DNA of 64,000 nt. Source: Candidatus Pedobacter colombiensis. Its GTDB lineage: Bacteria; Bacteroidota; Bacteroidia; Sphingobacteriales; Sphingobacteriaceae. Under the pieces are notes generated by a model, which had not been told where the DNA came from, did not search any database, and saw nothing but the letters and a program-made list of their open reading frames with translations. The DNA is taken from contig CP119313.1 of the NCBI GenBank assembly GCA_029202485.1, forward strand, positions 372,001 through 436,000, given 5' to 3'. The position numbers and the translations under genes are program-made. Positions 7,695-15,607 of the stretch are shown piece by piece (positions within the stretch are counted from its first letter, which is position 1; each line of letters starts with the position of its first letter).

Positions 7695-7732
7695 TTAGTT
7701 AACAAATCGTTTTACGATAATATTAAAATAAA

Positions 7733-8155
7733 ATGTTACAGCCAAAAAGAACGAAGTTCAGAAAGATGCAGAAGGGCAGAATGAAAGGTTTAGCAACTCG
7801 TGGTGCTGAATTATCATTCGGGTCTTTTGGGATCAAATCTTTAGAGTCGACCTGGATTACCAGTCGTCAGATAGAGGCAGCCCGTATCGCCGTAACTCGT
7901 TTCATGAAACGTGAAGGTCAGGTATGGATTAGAATATTCCCGGACAAACCGGTGACTAAGAAACCAGCTGAGGTACGTATGGGTAAAGGTAAAGGTGCTC
8001 CTGAATATTGGGTAGCCGTAGTTAGACCTGGACGCATCATTTTTGAAGCAGAGGGTGTTCCTTTAGAAGTTGCTAAAGAAGCAATGCGTTTAGCAGCTCA
8101 AAAATTACCGATCCAAACAAAATTTGTAGTACGTAGAGATTACGTAGAAGCATAA
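7733..8155 (+). CDS. rplP: 50S ribosomal protein L16
   Basis: L16 (uL16), 140 aa, which helps place tRNA at the A site. It begins MLQPKRTKFRKMQKGRMKG and has the signatures RPGRIIFEAEGVP and KPVTKKPAEVRMGKGKGAPE. A 38-nt gap separates it from rpsC. The longer gap after it (72 nt) holds a hairpin. Confidence 0.98.
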   Translation: MLQPKRTKFRKMQKGRMKGLATRGAELSFGSFGIKSLESTWITSRQIEAARIAVTRFMKREGQVWIRIFPDKPVTKKPAEVRMGKGKGAPEYWVAVVRPGRIIFEAEGVPLEVAKEAMRLAAQKLPIQTKFVVRRDYVEA

Positions 8156-8163
8156 TTAGTGTA

Positions 8164-8207
8164 GGGTTGAATGTTGTAAGTAACTTGTTATTACAACCTC
8201 TGGACCC
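8164..8207 (+). promoter_or_regulatory. Hairpin in the rplP-rpmC gap
   Basis: GTTGTAA (8173-8179) pairs perfectly with TTACAAC (8191-8197). With a bulged G the stem continues as TAA/TTA around a CTTG tetraloop. An outer GGGT (8164-8167) can pair with ACCC (8204-8207). GGTTG at 8165-8169 could alternatively pair with CAACC at 8194-8198, so a switch is possible. No T-tract follows, so it is not a simple terminator. Confidence 0.5.
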
Positions 8208-8227
8208 GCAAAATAAAAATTAATAAA

Positions 8228-8437
8228 ATGAAGAACTCAGAAATTACAGGGCTTTCACAAGAAGAGCTAGTAGCCAGGATTGCAGAAGAGACAGAAAACT
8301 TAGTTAAGTTAAAGTTTGCGCATACAATTTCGGCTATAGAAAACCCAAGCCGCATTAGCAAGGTTAGGAGAAATATTGCCCGATTAAATACTGAAGTGAC
8401 TAAGCGTAAAGCGGAGTCTGCTACTGAAACTAAATAA
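8228..8437 (+). CDS. rpmC: 50S ribosomal protein L29
   Basis: L29 (uL29), 69 aa, a two-helix protein next to L23 at the tunnel exit. Begins MKNSEITGLSQEELVARI; the family signature is at ENPSRISKVRRNIARLNTE. Lies 13 nt before rpsQ. Confidence 0.96.
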   Translation: MKNSEITGLSQEELVARIAEETENLVKLKFAHTISAIENPSRISKVRRNIARLNTEVTKRKAESATETK

Positions 8438-8450
8438 CTTTAGAGTCGAA

Positions 8451-8705
8451 ATGGAAAGACAATTAAGAAAAACAAGAACCGGGTTGGTGGTAAGCAACAA
8501 GATGGATAAATCTATTGTTGTAGCGGTAGAACGTAAAGTGAAACACCCGATCTATGGTAAGTTTGTTAAGAAAACTACCAAATTTATGGCTCATGACGAG
8601 AAAAACGATTGCGGTATTGGAGATACAGTACTGATCATGGAGACTCGTCCGCTGAGTAAAAACAAGAACTGGAGATTAGTGGAAATTTTAGAAAGGGCTA
8701 AATAA
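8451..8705 (+). CDS. rpsQ: 30S ribosomal protein S17
   Basis: S17 (uS17), 84 aa, a primary 16S rRNA binder. It shows the OB-fold features RTGLVVSNKMDKSIVVAVE and GDTVLIMETRPLSKNKNWRL. rplN starts one base after its stop codon. Confidence 0.97.
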   Translation: MERQLRKTRTGLVVSNKMDKSIVVAVERKVKHPIYGKFVKKTTKFMAHDEKNDCGIGDTVLIMETRPLSKNKNWRLVEILERAK

Positions 8706-8706
8706 C

Positions 8707-9075
8707 ATGGTACAACAGGAATCAAGATTAAACGTAGCCGATAATAGCGGCGCAAAAGAAGTATTGGTTATCCGTGTACTTGGTGGTACTGGAAAGAGAT
8801 ATGCTTCTATTGGTGACAAAATCGTTGTTACCGTGAAAAGTGCATTACCTTCTGGAAACATTAAGAAAGGAACAGTTTCTAAAGCAGTTGTTGTAAGAAC
8901 AAAGAAAGAGATCAGACGTAAAGATGGTTCTTACATCCGTTTCGACGACAATGCAGCAGTATTATTAAATGCACAAGATGAGCCGCGCGGTACACGTATT
9001 TTTGGCCCGGTAGCGAGAGAACTGCGTGAAAAACAATTCATGAAAATTGTATCATTAGCACCGGAGGTATTATAA
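8707..9075 (+). CDS. rplN: 50S ribosomal protein L14
   Basis: L14 (uL14), 122 aa, the binding site for the silencing factor RsfS in other bacteria. Begins MVQQESRLNVADNSGAKEV; the signature GSYIRFDDNAAVLLN and GTRIFGPVARELR are present. One base separates its stop from the start of rplX. Confidence 0.98.
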   Translation: MVQQESRLNVADNSGAKEVLVIRVLGGTGKRYASIGDKIVVTVKSALPSGNIKKGTVSKAVVVRTKKEIRRKDGSYIRFDDNAAVLLNAQDEPRGTRIFGPVARELREKQFMKIVSLAPEVL

Positions 9076-9076
9076 A

Positions 9077-9415
9077 ATGAAAAATAAAGTAACTACACCA
9101 AAAATAAAAATCCGTAAGGGTGATTTAGTAAAGGTTATCGCCGGCGATTCAAAAGGTCAGCAAGGAACTGTACTTTCAGTATTGGTTTCTAAAAGCAGAA
9201 TACTTGTAGAAGGTGTTAACCTTGTATCAAAACATACAAAACCAAATGCTGCTACCCCTAATGGTGGTATCATTAAAAAAGAGGCTGCTCTTCATATTTC
9301 TAACGTAGCGCTGATTGACCCTAAAACAGGTGCAACTACGCGCGTTGGCAGAAAGCTTAATGCTGATGGGAAATTGGTTAGGGTATCTAAAAAATCAGGA
9401 GAGGAGATCAAATAA
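9077..9415 (+). CDS. rplX: 50S ribosomal protein L24
   Basis: L24 (uL24), 112 aa, an assembly initiator. The KOW motif is seen at KIRKGDLVKVIAGDSKGQQG. The stop overlaps the rplE start by one base (TAATG). Confidence 0.97.
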   Translation: MKNKVTTPKIKIRKGDLVKVIAGDSKGQQGTVLSVLVSKSRILVEGVNLVSKHTKPNAATPNGGIIKKEAALHISNVALIDPKTGATTRVGRKLNADGKLVRVSKKSGEEIK

Positions 9416-9981
9416 TGGCTTACGTACCAAGATTAAAAAGTAAATATAAAGAGGAAATTGTAACGGCACTTAAAGATAAGTTCAATTACAAAAGCGTTAT
9501 GCAAGTTCCTAAGTTGGAGAAAATCTCTATCAACCAGGGTGTTGGTCGTTTCGCTGTAACTGACAAAAAGATTATGGACAGCTCTATTTTAGAGATGAGT
9601 ACAATCGCTGGTCAGCAAGCAGTAGGCGCAAAATCTAAAAAAGATATCTCAAACTTTAAATTGCGTAAAGGTATGCCAGTAGGTGTACGTGTAACTTTAC
9701 GTGATAACAACATGTATGAGTTTTTAGACCGTTTAATTTCCGTAGCTTTGCCACGTATCCGTGATTTCAAAGGTATCAATGATAAAGGTTTTGATGGTAA
9801 AGGAAATTACACTTTAGGTGTAACTGAGCAAATCATCTTCCCTGAGATCAACATCGATAAAATCAACAAGATTTTAGGTATGGATATTACATTTGTAACA
9901 TCTGCTACTACTGACGTTGAGGCATTGGAACTTTTAAAACAATTTGGGTTACCATTTAAAAATCAAAAAACAGAGCAATAA
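9415..9981 (+). CDS. rplE: 50S ribosomal protein L5
   Basis: L5 (uL5), 188 aa, which binds 5S rRNA and the P-site tRNA. Features: KLEKISINQGVG, LRKGMPVGVRVTLR and GNYTLGVTEQIIFPEI. Overlaps rplX and rpsN by one base on either side, pointing to tight translational coupling. Confidence 0.98.
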   Translation: MAYVPRLKSKYKEEIVTALKDKFNYKSVMQVPKLEKISINQGVGRFAVTDKKIMDSSILEMSTIAGQQAVGAKSKKDISNFKLRKGMPVGVRVTLRDNNMYEFLDRLISVALPRIRDFKGINDKGFDGKGNYTLGVTEQIIFPEINIDKINKILGMDITFVTSATTDVEALELLKQFGLPFKNQKTEQ

Positions 9982-10250
9982 TGGCAAAAGAAGGAGTAAA
10001 AGCTCGCGAAATTAAGCGCCAAAAATTGGTTGCTAAATATGCAGAGAAACGTGCAGAACTTAAAGCTGCAGGTGATTACGAAGGACTAGATAAGTTACCA
10101 AAAAACTCATCAGCAGTACGTTTACACAATCGTTGTAAATTAACTGGTCGTCCTCGTGGATATATGCGTACTTTCGGTATATCAAGGGTATTGTTCCGTG
10201 ATATGGCTTTAGCAGGAAAAATTCCTGGAGTAAGAAAAGCAAGCTGGTAA
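9981..10250 (+). CDS. rpsN: 30S ribosomal protein S14 (zinc-free form)
   Basis: S14 (uS14), 89 aa. The protein has the long form and the signature RLHNRCKLTGRPRGYMR; the CxxC pairs of the zinc-binding form are absent, so it is the zinc-independent type. A 115-nt gap with a hairpin separates it from rpsH. Confidence 0.97.
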   Translation: MAKEGVKAREIKRQKLVAKYAEKRAELKAAGDYEGLDKLPKNSSAVRLHNRCKLTGRPRGYMRTFGISRVLFRDMALAGKIPGVRKASW

Positions 10251-10265
10251 CCCCAGCTTACTTCT

Positions 10266-10288
10266 GTTTAAGGTTCAATTCCTTAAGC
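10266..10288 (+). promoter_or_regulatory. Hairpin in the rpsN-rpsH gap
   Basis: GTTTAAGG (10266-10273) pairs with CCTTAAGC (10281-10288) over 8 bp including one G-U, with a 7-nt loop. The gap is the longest inside the spc segment. S8 controls this operon in E. coli, so a protein-binding RNA structure is plausible, though I cannot match it to the known S8 site. Confidence 0.4.
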
Positions 10289-10365
10289 GATAAACAAAAA
10301 CATTAACCGATGGAAGGTCGTCTCGAATAGGTCGGGAAGGAAACCACTATCACAATTATATAACA

Positions 10366-10764
10366 ATGAATACAGATCCAATAGCAGATTATCTTACAAG
10401 AGTAAGAAATGCCATTAAGGCAAATCACAGAATTGTAGAGATTCCTGCATCAAACCTGAAAAAGGAAATTACTAAAGTACTTTTTGACAAAGGTTACATC
10501 GCTAACTACAAATTTGAGGACACTACGGTTCAAGGAATAATTAAAATCGCTTTGAAATACAATGCGATCACTAAAATTCCTGCTATCCGCACGTTAACAC
10601 GTATTAGCAAACCAGGTTTAAGGCAGTATGCCGGCGTAGAGAATATGCCAAGAGTATTAAACGGTTTAGGTATTGCAATTTTGTCTACATCTAAAGGTGT
10701 TATGACAGATAAAGAAGCTGCTAAACTAAACATTGGTGGCGAAGTTTTGTGTCACGTTTATTAA
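10366..10764 (+). CDS. rpsH: 30S ribosomal protein S8
   Basis: S8 (uS8), 132 aa, a primary 16S rRNA binder and the spc-operon repressor in E. coli. Begins MNTDPIADYLTRVRNAIKANH; the C-terminal signature GLGIAILSTSKGVMTDKEA is intact. rplF follows after 18 nt behind an AAAGGAGG Shine-Dalgarno-like sequence at about 10767. Confidence 0.98.
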   Translation: MNTDPIADYLTRVRNAIKANHRIVEIPASNLKKEITKVLFDKGYIANYKFEDTTVQGIIKIALKYNAITKIPAIRTLTRISKPGLRQYAGVENMPRVLNGLGIAILSTSKGVMTDKEAAKLNIGGEVLCHVY

Positions 10765-10782
10765 TTAAAGGAGGATAGCAAA

Positions 10783-11340
10783 ATGTCAAGAGTAGGAAAA
10801 GCCCCAATTAATGTACCTGCAGGCGTAATGGTTACGGTAGCTAAAGATAACGTAGTAACTGTTAAAGGTCCTAAAGGAGAATTAACTCAAGCAGTGGATT
10901 CAGATATCACTGTAAGTCAAGAAGATGGTGTGTTGACTGTACAACGTCCATCAGATCAAAAAAGACACAAAGCATTACATGGTTTATACCGTGCTTTGAT
11001 CAATAATATGGTTATTGGTGTAACAGAAGGTTATAAAATTTCTCAAGAACTGGTAGGTGTTGGTTACCGTGCTACAAACACAGGAAACACTTTAGACTTA
11101 GTTTTGGGTTTTTCTCACCACTATGTGTTCCAATTACCGGAAGAGATTAAAGTGACTACAACCTCAGAAAAAGGTCAGACTCCTAAAATTATTTTAGAAA
11201 GTATTGACAAACAATTGATCGGACAAGTAGCGGCAAAAATCCGTTCGTTACGTGCACCAGAGCCATATAAAGGTAAAGGTATCAAGTTTGTAGGCGAAGT
11301 GTTAAGAAGAAAAGCAGGTAAATCAGCTTCTAAAAAATAA
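10783..11340 (+). CDS. rplF: 50S ribosomal protein L6
   Basis: L6 (uL6), 185 aa, two repeated alpha/beta domains near the factor-binding site. Begins MSRVGKAPINVPAGV. The C-terminal signature PEPYKGKGIKFVGE is present. The upstream AAAGGAGG is one of the few strong Shine-Dalgarno sites in this window. Confidence 0.98.
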   Translation: MSRVGKAPINVPAGVMVTVAKDNVVTVKGPKGELTQAVDSDITVSQEDGVLTVQRPSDQKRHKALHGLYRALINNMVIGVTEGYKISQELVGVGYRATNTGNTLDLVLGFSHHYVFQLPEEIKVTTTSEKGQTPKIILESIDKQLIGQVAAKIRSLRAPEPYKGKGIKFVGEVLRRKAGKSASKK

Positions 11341-11345
11341 TCATC

Positions 11346-11699
11346 ATGGCAGGGAAAAAATTATCTCGTAGAGATCGTATAAAAAAAGGTATCAGAAAAA
11401 GATTAACAGGTTCTGAAGACCGTCCACGTTTATCGGTTTATAGAAGCAATAAAGGGATTTATGCTCAAATTATTAACGACGTAACCGGTAGCACAATTGT
11501 ATCAGCTTCATCTTTATCTAAAGATTTTTCAGGTACAGGCAATAAATCTGAGCAATCAGTAGCTGTAGGTAAATTAGTGGCTGAAAAAGCAATCGCAGCA
11601 GGTATTAAACAAGTTGTTTTCGATAGAAATGGCTATTTGTACCATGGTCGCGTTAAATCGTTGGCAGAAGGTGCTCGCGAAGCTGGTTTAGAATTTTAA
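11346..11699 (+). CDS. rplR: 50S ribosomal protein L18
   Basis: L18 (uL18), 117 aa, a 5S rRNA-binding protein. Features: RPRLSVYRSNKGIYAQIIND and the C-terminal FDRNGYLYHGRVKSLAEGAREAG. Five nucleotides after rplF. Confidence 0.97.
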   Translation: MAGKKLSRRDRIKKGIRKRLTGSEDRPRLSVYRSNKGIYAQIINDVTGSTIVSASSLSKDFSGTGNKSEQSVAVGKLVAEKAIAAGIKQVVFDRNGYLYHGRVKSLAEGAREAGLEF

Positions 11700-11717
11700 T
11701 CTGAAAATTAGATAAGA

Positions 11718-12236
11718 ATGTCAACTATCAATATAAAAAGAGTTAAGACTAGCGAGATCGAATTAAAAGATCGTTTAGTTAGCATACAGCGCGTAGCCAA
11801 AGTAACCAAAGGTGGTCGTACTTTCAGCTTCTCAGCCATCGTGGTTGTTGGAGATGAGAACGGAATCGTGGGTTACGGATTGGGTAAAGCGAAAGAGGTA
11901 ACAGAAGCAATTGCTAAAGGCATTGATGATGCTAAAAAGAACTTGGTAAAAGTTCCTTTGTTAAATGGTACTGTACCTCACGAGCAGATCGGTAAATTTT
12001 CTGGAGGTTTTGTTTTAATTAAACCTGCAGCAGTTGGTACCGGAGTTATTGCTGGTGGTGCGATGCGTGCTGTATTAGAGAGTGCTGGTGTACATAACGT
12101 ACTTGCAAAATCAAAAGGTTCATCAAATCCTCACAACGTGGTAAAAGCAACTGTAGATGCTTTAACTAAAATGCGTGATGCTTACACTGTTGCACAGCAA
12201 CGTGGTGTTGATTTAAATAAAGTTTTTAACGGATAA
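11718..12236 (+). CDS. rpsE: 30S ribosomal protein S5
   Basis: S5 (uS5), 172 aa, important for decoding accuracy. Begins with the N-terminal double-stranded RNA-binding domain (RVAKVTKGGRTFSFSAIVVV) and has the signature GYGLGKAKEVTEAIAKGI. rpmD starts 4 nt after its stop. Confidence 0.98.
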   Translation: MSTINIKRVKTSEIELKDRLVSIQRVAKVTKGGRTFSFSAIVVVGDENGIVGYGLGKAKEVTEAIAKGIDDAKKNLVKVPLLNGTVPHEQIGKFSGGFVLIKPAAVGTGVIAGGAMRAVLESAGVHNVLAKSKGSSNPHNVVKATVDALTKMRDAYTVAQQRGVDLNKVFNG

Positions 12237-12240
12237 TATT

Positions 12241-12420
12241 ATGGCTAAGATCAAAATAACCCAGGTAAAAAGCATTATCGACAGAAGCGAACGCCAAAAA
12301 AGAACAATGCAAGCTTTAGGTTTAACTAAAATGAACCAAAGCGTAGAAGTTGAAGCCACTGCAGCCATTATAGGAATGGTTAGAAAAGTGAATCACTTAA
12401 TAGCAATTGAGAGTATATAA
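12241..12420 (+). CDS. rpmD: 50S ribosomal protein L30
   Basis: L30 (uL30), 59 aa, read directly from the sequence. It begins MAKIKITQVKSIIDRSERQK and ends VRKVNHLIAIESI, a typical small L30 with the ALGL motif. It lies between rpsE and rplO as in the standard spc order. Confidence 0.95.
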   Translation: MAKIKITQVKSIIDRSERQKRTMQALGLTKMNQSVEVEATAAIIGMVRKVNHLIAIESI

Positions 12421-12427
12421 TTTATAA

Positions 12428-12470
12428 AAAGGTTGTTAATGTAGTTAATATAATTACATTTGCAACCTTT
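12428..12470 (+). promoter_or_regulatory. Promoter embedded in a large inverted repeat before rplO
   Basis: GTTG at 12432-12435, 19 nt, TACATTTG at 12455-12462 is a well-spaced Bacteroidota promoter. The same bases form an inverted repeat: AAGGTTG..AATGTA (12429-12443) against TACATT..CAACCTT (12455-12469), 13 of 15 paired. As RNA from upstream it would be a hairpin ending in weak T-rich sequence; as DNA it would be a promoter for rplO-secY. Confidence 0.55.
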
Positions 12471-12478
12471 GTATATTG

Positions 12479-12514
12479 TTTCACCGTTGCCCTGATTAGT
12501 GAAAGCGAAGGGCA
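12479..12514 (+). promoter_or_regulatory. Candidate H-type pseudoknot leader of rplO
   Basis: Stem 1: TTTCAC (12479-12484) with GTGAAA (12499-12504). Stem 2: TGCCCT (12488-12493) with AGGGCA (12509-12514). The arms interleave (1a, 2a, 1b, 2b), giving an H-type pseudoknot with 3-, 5- and 4-nt connecting loops, 19 nt before the rplO start. It lies wholly in the leader expected from the promoter at 12432-12462. Confidence 0.55.
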
Positions 12515-12533
12515 GCACAATAAGTTTCAAGAA

Positions 12534-12980
12534 ATGAACTTAAGTAATTTAAAACCTGCAGCAGGTTCTACTAAAAATAGTAAGAGAATTGGTCGTGGTA
12601 CTGGTTCTGGTCGCGGTGGTACTTCCACTCGTGGTCACAAAGGTGCTGGATCACGTTCTGGTCACAAAACCAAAATCGGTTTTGAAGGTGGTCAGATGCC
12701 ATTACAACGCCGTGTACCTAAGGTAGGTTTCAAACCTATTAACCGTGTTGAATACGTTGGTGTAAACTTAGACGTATTGCAAGGTTTGGCAGAAAAGTTT
12801 AACTTAACAACCATAGATTTTGCTATCTTGCAACAACATGGTTTAGCATCTAAAAACGACTTAGTTAAAGTTTTAGGTCGTGGTGAAGTTAAATCTAAGA
12901 TAGAAGTTAAAGCACATGCTTTTTCTGCAACCGCACAAAAAGCTATTGAGGCTGTTGGAGGCTCAATCGAAAAATTGTAA
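12534..12980 (+). CDS. rplO: 50S ribosomal protein L15
   Basis: L15 (uL15), 148 aa. The glycine- and basic-rich N-terminal tail (RIGRGTGSGRGGTSTRGHKG) threads into 23S rRNA. The globular part follows with GGQMPLQRRVPKVGFK. Probably first gene of a sub-operon with secY, since a promoter and pseudoknot-like leader precede it. secY follows after 3 nt. Confidence 0.97.
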   Translation: MNLSNLKPAAGSTKNSKRIGRGTGSGRGGTSTRGHKGAGSRSGHKTKIGFEGGQMPLQRRVPKVGFKPINRVEYVGVNLDVLQGLAEKFNLTTIDFAILQQHGLASKNDLVKVLGRGEVKSKIEVKAHAFSATAQKAIEAVGGSIEKL

Positions 12981-12983
12981 TTA

Positions 12984-14321
12984 ATGAAGAAGCTGTTTAC
13001 TACTTTAAGTAATATTTGGAAAATTCAAGAATTAAAAGAGCGTATAGTTTATACGCTCGTAATTCTTTTAGTTTATAGGTTTGTATCTCACGTGGTTTTA
13101 CCAGGTGTAGACGCAACACTTTTAGGCGATAATACAAAGTCAGGCATTTTAGGTCTATTGGATATGTTTGCGGGGGGATCATTCTCACGGGTATCTATAT
13201 TGGCCTTGGGTGTTATGCCTTATATTTCAGCCTCTATTGTAGTTCAGCTATTAGGTATTGCCGTTCCTTCTTTTCAGAAAATGCAAAAGGAGGGTGAAAG
13301 CGGAAGAAAGAAACTTAATCAGATTACACGCTATTTAACTGTAGCCATTACCGCTGTTCAGGCGATTGGTTATGTTAAAACTCAAGTTCCTACTGAAGCT
13401 ATCATTATTGATCATGGCTTATTCTTTGTGCTTGCAACCTTTGTTTTGGCTGCTGGTACATTGTTTGTGATGTGGTTAGGTGAGAAGATTACAGATAAGG
13501 GTATTGGTAACGGTATTTCACTAATCATTATGGTTGGTATTATTGCCCGTTTACCTGTAGCATTGTCACAGGAAATAAGCTCAAGAGTTGTTGGTGAAGG
13601 TGGTGGATTGATTGCGCTTGTTCTTGAAATTGTTGCGCTTTTTGCGGTTGTGATGTTTACCATCATGATTGTTCAAGGTGTACGCAAGGTTCCTGTTCAG
13701 TATGCGAAAAGAATTGTTGGTAACAGACAATTCGGAGGAGTAAGACAGTATATCCCATTAAAGGTTAATGCTGCCGGTGTAATGCCAATCATTTTTGCTC
13801 AGGCATTAATGTTTATTCCTGCAACGTTAACAGGGTTCTTCCCTTCGTTACAGAATACCTGGTTGATTCAGTTTAGTGATTATACCTCATTAGCATATAG
13901 TTTAACATTTGCATTTTTAATTATTGCATTTACATTCTTCTATACTGCAATAACTGTTAATCCAACTCAAATGTCGGATGATATGAAGAAGAATGGTGGA
14001 TTTATCCCTGGTATCAAGCCAGGATTAGCTACATCATCATTTATTGATGATGTGATTTCTAAGATCACGTTCCCAGGAGCAATTTTCTTAGCTATCATTG
14101 CGATCCTTCCTTCAATAGCTGTTAAATTTGGAATCAAATCTGAGTTTGCACATTTTTATGGAGGAACATCTTTATTGATTTTAGTTGGCGTTGTTTTGGA
14201 TACGTTACAACAGATTGAAAGTTATTTGTTGATGCGTCATTATGATGGATTAATGAAAACAGGTAGAGTTACCGGTCGTACAGGAATTCCTGAAACGAGT
14301 GGTAGTAATGCTGTGATTTAA
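12984..14321 (+). CDS. secY: Protein translocase subunit SecY
   Basis: Channel-forming subunit of the Sec translocon in the inner membrane. 445 aa with ten expected membrane helices. Recognisable parts are the plug region after helix 1 (GLLDMFAGGSFSRVSILALG), the family signature MPYISASIVVQLL, the cytosolic loops around RRKLNQITRY and the conserved C5 loop KKNGGFIPGIKPG. Normal length and gene order (rplO-secY-map). Confidence 0.98.
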   Translation: MKKLFTTLSNIWKIQELKERIVYTLVILLVYRFVSHVVLPGVDATLLGDNTKSGILGLLDMFAGGSFSRVSILALGVMPYISASIVVQLLGIAVPSFQKMQKEGESGRKKLNQITRYLTVAITAVQAIGYVKTQVPTEAIIIDHGLFFVLATFVLAAGTLFVMWLGEKITDKGIGNGISLIIMVGIIARLPVALSQEISSRVVGEGGGLIALVLEIVALFAVVMFTIMIVQGVRKVPVQYAKRIVGNRQFGGVRQYIPLKVNAAGVMPIIFAQALMFIPATLTGFFPSLQNTWLIQFSDYTSLAYSLTFAFLIIAFTFFYTAITVNPTQMSDDMKKNGGFIPGIKPGLATSSFIDDVISKITFPGAIFLAIIAILPSIAVKFGIKSEFAHFYGGTSLLILVGVVLDTLQQIESYLLMRHYDGLMKTGRVTGRTGIPETSGSNAVI

Positions 14322-14329
14322 TATATAGA

Positions 14330-15115
14330 ATGTCTAAGATCTATTATAAATCAAAAGAAGAAGTAGAACTCATTAGAGAAAGTTCTTTACTGGTATCAAA
14401 GACTTTGGCTGAAGTAGCCAAAGTTATTGGTCCCGGTGTTTCCACTCAAAAGCTAAATGATCTGGCAGAGACGTTTATTAAAGACCATGGTGCTATACCT
14501 GCTTTTTTAAACTATAACGGGTTTCCTTATTCTTTATGTATTTCGCCGAATGAGCAAGTTGTTCATGGTTTTCCTGGTGATTACGTAATTCAAGAAGGTG
14601 ATTTGATCTCTGTTGATTGTGGGGTAATTAAGAATAACTTTTTTGGTGATTCTGCTTATACTTTTTCGATCGGTGAGATTGATGCGGAACGGAAGAAGCT
14701 GGTAGATGTTACACAAGAATGCTTGAAGCTTGCAATTGAAAAGGCAGTAGTTGGTTCTAGAATAGGTGATGTTGGATATGCAGTGCAGGCTTATGCTGAA
14801 GCAAATGGATTTGGAGTAGTAAGAGAGTTAGTTGGTCATGGTGTTGGTGTTAAATTACATGAAAAACCTGAGGTACCTAATTATGGTAGACGGGGGAGTG
14901 GAATTAAACTTGAAGAAGGCATGGTTATTGCTATCGAACCAATGATCAATGCAGGTACAGCAGGAGTTAAATTCTGGACTGATGGTTGGACTGTTACCAC
15001 CTTGGATAATAAGCCATCAGCTCATTTTGAACACACTGTTGCAGTAAAAAAGGGTAATGCAGACGTTTTATCAACCTTTTCATTTATTGAAGAAGTTTTA
15101 AAAGAAAAAAAGTAA
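14330..15115 (+). CDS. map: Type I methionine aminopeptidase
   Basis: Removes the initiator methionine from new proteins; cytosolic metalloenzyme. 261 aa. The metal ligands can be placed in DCGVIKNNFFGDSAYTF (two Asp), ELVGHGVGVKLHEKPEVPN (His), AIEPMI (Glu) and HFEHTV (final Glu). Eight nucleotides after secY, as in many bacteria. No N-terminal zinc-finger extension. Confidence 0.97.
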   Translation: MSKIYYKSKEEVELIRESSLLVSKTLAEVAKVIGPGVSTQKLNDLAETFIKDHGAIPAFLNYNGFPYSLCISPNEQVVHGFPGDYVIQEGDLISVDCGVIKNNFFGDSAYTFSIGEIDAERKKLVDVTQECLKLAIEKAVVGSRIGDVGYAVQAYAEANGFGVVRELVGHGVGVKLHEKPEVPNYGRRGSGIKLEEGMVIAIEPMINAGTAGVKFWTDGWTVTTLDNKPSAHFEHTVAVKKGNADVLSTFSFIEEVLKEKK

Positions 15116-15134
15116 ATAATTAAATTTTTTTATT

Positions 15135-15142
15135 TAATTTTG
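15135..15142 (+). promoter_or_regulatory. Possible -7 box before infA
   Basis: TAATTTTG matches TAnnTTTG, 44 nt before the infA start. No convincing -33 TTTG lies at the right distance, so this is a weak call. Confidence 0.35.
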
Positions 15143-15186
15143 CAACCCTGTTTAATAGCAGCTAATTAAGTAAAAATCAATATTAT

Positions 15187-15405
15187 ATGGCTAAACAAGC
15201 CTCGATTGAACAAGACGGTGTAATAAGAGAAGCACTATCAAATGCTATGTTCCGTGTAGAATTGGAAAATGGCCACGAGATTATCGCTCATATCTCTGGG
15301 AAAATGAGGATGCATTATATCAAAATTTTACCAGGGGACAAAGTCAAATTAGAGATGTCGCCTTACGATTTATCAAAGGGCAGGATTACTTATAGATATA
15401 AATAA
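15187..15405 (+). CDS. infA: Translation initiation factor IF-1
   Basis: IF-1, 72 aa, a single OB-fold protein that blocks the A site during initiation. Begins MAKQASIEQDGVIREALSNA and contains HISGKMRMHYIKILPGDKV. Lies between map and rpmJ; rpmJ starts one base after its stop. Confidence 0.98.
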   Translation: MAKQASIEQDGVIREALSNAMFRVELENGHEIIAHISGKMRMHYIKILPGDKVKLEMSPYDLSKGRITYRYK

Positions 15406-15406
15406 A

Positions 15407-15523
15407 ATGAAAGTTAGGTCATCAATTAAAAAACGTAGTGCTGATTGCAAGGTTATTCGTCGTAAAGGTAAACTTTATGTTATCAACAAGAAAAACCCTA
15501 AATTTAAGCAACGTCAAGGTTAA
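15407..15523 (+). CDS. rpmJ: 50S ribosomal protein L36
   Basis: L36 (bL36), 38 aa, read directly: MKVRSSIKKRSADCKVIRRK then GKLYVINKKNPKFKQRQG. The C+ zinc ribbon is incomplete: only one Cys is present (C14), so this is the zinc-independent form. Standard place between infA and rpsM. Confidence 0.96.
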   Translation: MKVRSSIKKRSADCKVIRRKGKLYVINKKNPKFKQRQG

Positions 15524-15545
15524 GACATTATTGAAGTATGATATA

Positions 15546-15582
15546 GATTGGATGTACAGGTTACTCAATCTGTAGTACAATC
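15546..15582 (+). promoter_or_regulatory. Hairpin leader before rpsM
   Basis: GATTG (15546-15550) with CAATC (15578-15582), a small internal loop, then TACAG (15555-15559) with CTGTA (15570-15574) around a 10-nt loop. A second CAATC at 15566-15570 gives an alternative partner. No T-tract follows. Candidate regulatory leader or processing site. Confidence 0.4.
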
Positions 15583-15607
15583 AAATAATCAAACATTAGT
15601 ATAAAAT

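Noticed and set aside
7407..7698. Open frames on other frames across the S3 tail
   Set aside because: Caused by the repetitive GGN/RGG codons; they overlap the true rpsC frame and encode low-complexity sequence.
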